NCBI GenBank assembly: GCA_037783545.1
Contig: JBBELK010000093.1
Coordinates: 372,001 to 436,000 of the forward strand
DNA from: Henricia sp. BOLD:AAB3569
Lineage: Eukaryota > Echinodermata > Asteroidea > Spinulosida > Echinasteridae
Length of the DNA stretch: 64,000 nucleotides
Direction: 5' to 3'
Of the stretch, positions 57,791 to 64,000 are shown one piece after another. The notes below the pieces were generated by a model. That model made no database searches. It was not told the DNA's origin and worked only from the letters and a program-made list of their open reading frames with translations. The translations under genes were made by a program, and so were the position numbers. Position 1 is the stretch's first letter. The number at the start of each line of letters is the position of its first letter.

Positions 57791-58705
57791 TGAGTAAATT
57801 GACAAAATAACAGATTCAAGGCTAGTATACAATTACAACAAACAATTAATTTTCTTGTAATCCAAACTCAGAAATGTTGCCATTTTTGTTTATGAGCTGC
57901 AGAGGTCCGTATACCATGGCAATATGGAGTTGAATTAGTCTGGTTCCGTGAAGATTCCAATACTTTTTTACGAGGCGGGTTCCACAGGGAATTTTTGGTG
58001 CTACCAGAAAAAAATACCACACGGCAGCCAATTGGATACTCACCGGGCTGACGTCACCTGGGTGCGTAGCATTTTTACTTCCCAATCGCGCGACTGAATC
58101 AGCCAATGACGCGCTCCAATGTGCTTATGAATAATTATGAGGCGTAATAATTTTCACTACTCGCCCTCAACAATGCTGTATTTTGTAGAAGAGTAGTATG
58201 CAAGCATGCACGGATGTGTACTACATTTGCACACACTGTTGCAGATTATGCAATGCATGCATCCGGTCGCCGGCTGCAAAACAATGATGCACTCTTTACA
58301 AATCCCCAAACTTACTCTTCAAAACGTTATCATTGCTATTCTTAACATGTCTTGAAAATCAAAATTCGGGCTTGAGATACCATCAAAAATGCGTTTTAAA
58401 ACAACACGTTTTAGCACGTAAATTCTGCTATTTTGCTGGTAAACTTAGTGCGCTTTGGCAAACTTTTAAAAACAATCTCCAAGCCAATCTATCCAATGTT
58501 GGGCAAGTCACCCTATTTCCCGAAGGCATGGTCAAAGTTTACCCAGAACAATATTCACCTATTTCTTGGTAAATATGTGCTCAACTTTCGTGGCTCCAAA
58601 CATGAGCAACAATAATGGATTTATCCAACAAGTTGAACAAATTAGACTAACAAATGAGGAAATCCGTTTACCCAACGATTCGTCTGCCCAAAATTATTTT
58701 GGTCC
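57791..58705. other. Intergenic, unassigned
   Basis: Nothing recognised beyond scattered 'acccaa' words near 58500-58680. Confidence 0.4.
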
Positions 58706-58707
58706 GA

Positions 58708-58902
58708 ATCCTGACTTCTCGGGCGAGGCTGTATGTATGATACAGCCTCGCCCGAGAAGTCAGGATTCAGACCAAGATATTTTGGTAACCAGACTATTTT
58801 GCAGTTGGCTACAATTCACCGCGCGATGGCGCACTTTCGCTGCATAGCATACAGGCAAATTCTTCACGGATTCACACAATTTCATAGCCTTGGACAAGGC
58901 TA
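58708..58902 (-). repeat. Repeat 'A', copy 4, with hairpin end
   Basis: 58740-58902 matches 43725-43975. Its end is mirrored at 58708-58765 by a 26-bp perfect hairpin (CTGACTTCTCGGGCGAGGCT and its inverse). Confidence 0.75.
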
Positions 58903-58904
58903 CG

Positions 58905-58977
58905 TTCGAATGTATTTGTTGGTCGAGCAATTATTTTAAAGGATTATTCATATTCGTTTTAGGTCATTCAATTTGCA
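58905..58977 (+). repeat. Third copy of the 4800-4890 repeat end
   Basis: 'gttcgaatgtatttgttgg' through 'cgttttaggtc', as at 4806-4885. Confidence 0.65.
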
Positions 58978-59559
58978 AGTTCGATGCATAGAATTCTGAC
59001 AGAGAGCAACCTTTTTCTCCGGATTTGCGCGTCAATAGCGACACGCTATACAGTTGCACCATTCGAATTCGTTAATAGGCATCCAATTGTAAATTACAAG
59101 AACTCAATTTCATCGTGATTAAAAATAGAGCAATAAAAAAAAAGCAATTTAAATTGGTTTTTTTTTCACATTATTTTTCTTATTTCTAATTGTTTTTTTT
59201 ATTCTCGTTGTTATGTTTCTCCCTTCCATTATATGTGGGTCCTTCAGGGGTACATTAATTATGTGACATACAATATCTTGGGTACCAGTTCACTTCAAAT
59301 GTCTTAATTTTATCTTTAAATGATGCAGCTATTTTTTACATGCATAGATTATGCTTGCCTATATAACATGGGCCTATAACAATGACATGTAATGTTTACA
59401 GATTTTGAATCATGAGAGCAAGTGCAAGAAACTAACCTGAAAAGTTGTCCTTAAAAAGCTTGTCCACAAAGCTACATACACTCTGACCATCCGACGAATT
59501 TGATCGATAAATTCGTTAAATGCATGGGTTGAACATAGACGAAAAATCACAGCTGAATC

Positions 59560-59815
59560 TGGTGCAGTACTGCAGTAATAAACTTTCATACGGCTGAAAA
59601 CAAAACTAACTCCAAGAACACGTGATTTATCCGAACCAGATATCTGGTTCGGATAAATCCCGTGACCTTAATTCTTTGAAAAATGCTCAAAAACGGCCAA
59701 ATGTGGTGGTTTATTTTCAGGTTCTCTTCAGTCTATTTCGGAAAGACCTTCAGAATCATGTATGGTTCTTTTTCGAGCTCAAAATAGCCCAACAAAGCCG
59801 GTGTTCCTTTAACCG
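59560..59815 (+). mobile_element. Right part of the CACCGGC-TIR element
   Basis: Colinear with 27585-27838, ending AGCCGGTGTTCCTTTAA. The left part is missing. Confidence 0.7.
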
Positions 59816-59872
59816 GGCATGAATTTGAATGAAATAAGTTTTAAAATGTGCGGGAAACCTATAATACAGTTT

Positions 59873-60180
59873 TGTTTTCGCACGTGATAACTGATCGACT
59901 TCGTGTATTACATTTGTTTGTGTGTTATATGAGTTATTTCAACTGGTATACAAGCTTCCATACTTTGTTGGAAATAATGTCTTTTGATTTACAACAGAAA
60001 TGCACACAAAAGAGGTCCGTGTTAAGTATACTTTAGGTTTGTCCGTTAAGTGGCTTGCATTGGTCGCCTTCTGTATGGCAGTTGGTTCGAAAACAACAAG
60101 AATGTACTTTAATTAAGTTTTGAACATATTCTGCACGTTTGTGAACGGCGAGTGTTTGCATTCGAATATTGTGACTTTAG
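59873..60180 (+). repeat. Dispersed repeat, copy 2 (partner 15700-16010)
   Basis: Carries about 40 bp more than the intron 3 copy. Confidence 0.7.
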
Positions 60181-60224
60181 TTTCACTTATCTAGCTGTGT
60201 AGTACGGAGCTCTGGAAGTGCCTT

Positions 60225-60830
60225 CCGACTTGTTGAGATCCCGTGATAATTTATCGCAGGATGACAACATATTCAGCGCAAAATGTCGTCATCCCGTGAT
60301 AATTACCTCAGTAAGACGACATCCAGGATGTATGATGACGACATCCCGAGTTAATTTTTTATGGGATGGCGACATCCGAAATGTAGGATGAGGACATCCC
60401 GAGATAACGTATTACGGGATGACGACATCCGAAATGTGAGATGACGACATCCCGAGATAATATATTACGGGATGACGACATCCCGAGATAATTTATAACG
60501 GGATGACGACATCCAGAATGTAGGACAACGACATCCCCAGATAAAATATCACGGGATGACGACATCCGAAATATAGGATGACGACATCTCGAGATAATTT
60601 ACCACGGGATGACGACATTCAAAATATAGGATGACGACATCCCGAGATAATTTATTATGGAATGACGACATCCAGAATGTAGGATGACGACATCCCGAGA
60701 TAATTTAACACGGGATGACGACATCCAAAATATAGGATGACGACATCCCTAGAAATTTTATCACGGGATGACGACATCAAAAATGTAGGATGACGACATC
60801 CCGAGATAATTTATCATGGGGTGACTATAC
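60225..60830 (+). repeat. GATGACGACATC minisatellite
   Basis: About ten units of roughly 53-57 bp: GGGATGACGACATCC, a 5-10-bp spacer, GGATGACGACATCCC, then 'gagataatttat'. The two words are near-mirror forms, so units can fold. Confidence 0.9.
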
Positions 60831-60837
60831 CTATAGT

Positions 60838-61850
60838 TGAAGTGAAACGCCGATTTGGCCGAAACAGCGGCCCGCTGTTTCAGCCGCCGATTCAGCCGCA
60901 CATTCGAAAATGATGAAACATCCAGTATACATACACCAGAGGATGTTTACCACACGGGGATGAGGTCGGAACAATTTCATCATTTTCCTACATATGTCCG
61001 AACAGACTCCTCTTCAACTTAACAATTATAATTGATTATGATCCAGGACACACCTAATTTTGGTTTCAGCTTCAGCCGATCACTAATTAGTACCTAATTA
61101 AGGAGTTAAAGGGACCCTTCCCCAAGGAGCTAAAAAGTGAGAATTTGTCTACAAAACATTCGAACGTACATCTTTAAAACAATTTGTTTTCTTCATGTTG
61201 TACAAATTAACAACTTTTAATGCATTTTCTAATTGATTCTAGTCCCGGTCACACTCAATTTTGGTTTAAGCTTCAACCGCACGTTGTTTAGTATATAATT
61301 AATAATTAAATATTTTTTCACCAAAATATTCGAACACACAACTTTAAAACAATTTGTTCCCTAAGCTTTATGTTTTATAAATTAACAACTTTTAACGTAT
61401 TTTCTAATTTACTCTAATCTCAGGTGCACTTTAGTTTCAGCTTCAGCCGCACATTATTTAGTACATAATATAATTAACGAGTGAAAGGGACCTTCAGCAA
61501 TAAGCAAAAAATTTATGATTTGTTTACAACATTTTCGAACGCGCATCTTTAACTTTGTTCCCTTCATATTGTAGAAATTTACAACTTTTCATGCATTTTC
61601 TAATTGATTCTACTCCCTGGCACACTGCTAATTTTGGTTTCAGTCTCAGCCGCACATTATTTAGGACTTAAATACAAGGAGTTAAAAAGTAAAGAATTTC
61701 ACCAAAATATTCGAACGCACAACTTTAAAACAATTTGTTCCCTTCCTTTTGTACAAATTAACAACTATTATGCATTTTCTAATTTATTCTCGTTCCGGGA
61801 ACACTTAATTTTGGTTTCAGCTTCAACCGGTGTTGACTAATATAGGTTTT
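60838..61850 (-). repeat. 187-bp units and flank, inverse copy
   Basis: Five units anchored by 'agcttcagccgcac', opposite in orientation to 54280-54960. The 20-bp palindrome around GAAACAGCGG/CCCGCTGTTTC lies at its left edge. Confidence 0.75.
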
Positions 61851-62029
61851 CCCGGACAAATTTGGAAAATGTGTACATTTGTTAGTAAAAGAAGCATTCG
61901 TTTTCGTGCGAAATAGAAATCCCTGTTTCTATTTAACAAATTATAATTATATTTCCATGAAGGTACATTCAGTCGTAAAAAAATCAGCATACGATTTCCC
62001 GAATGTGCGTGAATTTAGCCTATGGCGTT

Positions 62030-63830
62030 TTATTTCAGCTCGAAATCGAAGGCACTTCCCAATCTTTTTAATTTATCATCAATCTATTTCGCTAACGAGC
62101 AGCCGATTTCCCGCGCAGTATTACTTAACGTATGCCTGGCTATTTGCAGATGAACATGTATTAATGCCTTGGTTCTGAGACAGGTCATTGGTGGATAGAT
62201 GATCTAACTGATAAAATGAGAGAGAACTTTAAGGAATGCAGAGAGACATATATACAATTAAAACAAATAGCCACGGTACCCCACCTCTGTTGGTCAAGTG
62301 ATTTAGGTCACTGACTCGCAATACTCGGGTGAAAACTTGAGGTTGTGGGTTCGATACCCAGCTGGGGTACCTGTGCCCTTGAGCACATTTGCTCCATCCT
62401 TCGGAAGGGATGTAAGGCCGTTGGTCCAGTATGTTGCGTAACGCACTTAAAAGATCCCAGAGCATAATTTTGTGAAGAGTTCGAGGATTCTTGGTGTCTC
62501 TGACCGTCGGCTGCCAATGGCGCCACCCACCCATGCATATCGATGTTTAGGTGGAAGACACTTGTAAGTTTCATGCAAATTTAGCCTACGCGCTGCGAAT
62601 TGAAGTTCATTAAACCCATTAAATAAAGTAGGTTTTCCGCACATTTTAAATTGTTTTCATTCAAATTCATATCCGGTTAACTCTAATTTCGTCCCAAGAC
62701 GAGTGAAACACTCAAATGTTACAATTTATTTAGTCTTTGGTCTTTCCAATTTATCAATGGTCAACCAACCAATTTTAACAGTTTTTCATCCAATGTCGTA
62801 AGATTTCAATTGAATTCGTCTCGACTGACGACCATCTACATCACGTAAGGTTTGAATTCGTCTTTGTTTATCCCATTTCATAAATTTATCGCTGAAATTC
62901 GTCGGAAGGTCAAAATGAATTGGCAAGCTTTTTAAGGACATCTCTAAAGGTCAATTCCTTGCACTTGCTCTCTTGTTTCCGAATCTTTTATATATAGGCC
63001 GACGTCAGGCAGCCGTAATCTATGCATGTAAAAATTGCATGTAAAATATGAATACGTGGAAATATCCAATGTTATCATGCAATCAAATAACTTATAAGAG
63101 ACAAATTCAAATGAAATATAAGTAAAATTGATTTCCTAATGACGAAATTGTTCCTTTCGTCGTACGCTTGGCAACTGCTGACGACGAAATCAAATTATAT
63201 TTTTTGAAAAAGTGTGAAAACGTACGAAATGATTTGGACAACTACGAATAGGAGCGACCAATTCACAACTTTGTATTTCTCATATTTAATTTCGTAAATT
63301 AAATATGAGAAATACAAAGTTGTGAATTTTCGAGACGAAATTTAAGTTAACTGGTTATGAATTTGAATGAGAAAAATGTTTTAAAGTGTGCGATAACACC
63401 TATAAATACTCCTCATATGTCATCATTCTCATGTAACATGACACGCTTGTTGGACAAAAAAATGTCATCAACTAATGGTGGAATAGTTAACACATACGAC
63501 ATCTAATAACATACCCAACAGTTAGGCAAATTGTCCCCTACCAACATTTCGGCATGTAGTTGGGTAATGTTATATGCGTTATTTTGTTGGGTATTTTGAG
63601 GATAACCGTTTGTTAAAAAAATGGCTGACTTGCTCAACAACTGGACAAAATATCATCCACACTACAACATTTGTTTTTACACAGTTTACGAATATAAACA
63701 TCTTGAATACAGCAGTGCTTAGAAGTACAACGATTGTTATAAAGGTTTCTCTTGAAGTAAAACTTGCAAAAACTTAATTGATTTCAATTTTTATGGCAAA
63801 ATAGGTAAATCAGGATTATTTCGGGAAAGT
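62030..63830 (+). repeat. Duplicated block, copy 2, with SINE insertion
   Basis: Colinear with 56790-57540, enlarged by the SINE at 62274-62575 and unrelated DNA (62576-63400). 63225-63345 contains an inverted repeat around 'acaactttgtatttctcat'. Confidence 0.7.
62274..62575 (+). mobile_element. tRNA-derived SINE
   Basis: Head with B box GTGGGTTCGATACCCAGC, then CCTTGAGCACATTTGC, TCCTTCGGAAGGGATGTAA and GTAACGCACTTAAAAGATC, a middle domain resembling widespread metazoan SINE cores. Confidence 0.75.
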
Positions 63831-63844
63831 GAAACCTACTCCTA

Positions 63845-64000
63845 GAGTGAAAATCACTCTTTCAAGAGCAGAGGGACAGCTCGTTTTCGACTGATAATGT
63901 CACTCTTTTTAGTGGAGATTGTACACATTTAGAGTGAGTTTTAACTCGCTTCTAGAGTGAAAAAGCACTCTAAAAGAGCGAAATATAGGTTTTCCCGGAC
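63845..64000. repeat. AGAGTG/CACTCT iterated core, cut by the window end
   Basis: At least eight AGAGTG or CACTCT words in both orientations. Similar layout to 112-462 and 11613-11859 with a third motif. Its right end is outside the window. Confidence 0.55.

Overview
The window is animal nuclear DNA. Introns follow GT/AG with clean phases, noncoding DNA is AT-rich and packed with short inverted-repeat transposons, and the one gene has 27 coding exons. Sequence style (many TIR mini-elements, tRNA-derived SINEs, acatgtac-rich filler) suggests a marine invertebrate, perhaps a deuterostome such as an echinoderm or hemichordate. That placement is inference and of low certainty.

The only protein-coding gene I can support runs on the + strand from 8219 to 45920. 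Reading exon by exon gives an uninterrupted 1653-residue type I membrane protein: signal peptide, Sema propeller, three PSI cysteine modules interleaved with IPT/TIG-type domains, one transmembrane helix, a short juxtamembrane segment and a complete tyrosine kinase with all catalytic residues. The kinase is of the MET/TAM type, but the ectodomain has the PSI-IPT-PSI-IPT-PSI order of plexins, not the single PSI of vertebrate MET. This is the most interesting feature here. The ATG sits three bases after a splice acceptor, so the promoter and 5'UTR exon lie upstream and could not be placed.

Layout: 1-8218 upstream DNA made of direct duplications and TIR elements, including a perfect 210-bp palindrome with an 11-bp target duplication. 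8219-14760 Sema exons, with a 4.6-kb first intron that holds decayed copies of parts of coding exons 1 and 2. 16502-21891 PSI and IPT exons. 21892-28294 two large introns holding nested transposons and a cluster of octamer motifs. 28295-32521 last IPT exons, transmembrane segment and kinase N-lobe. 32522-44893 a 12.4-kb intron inside the kinase domain, built from minisatellites, a satellite array carrying about 13 CRE-like palindromes, a hairpin tandem array and inverted GGCGAC-rich repeats. 44894-45920 last two kinase exons. A THAP-type transposon begins 4 bases after the stop codon. 47283-64000 intergenic DNA with SINEs, hAT-like elements, satellites and duplicated blocks, and no second gene that I can support.

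Exon coordinates come from reading frame, splice consensus and protein continuity by eye. Repeat borders are approximate unless a target duplication is named.
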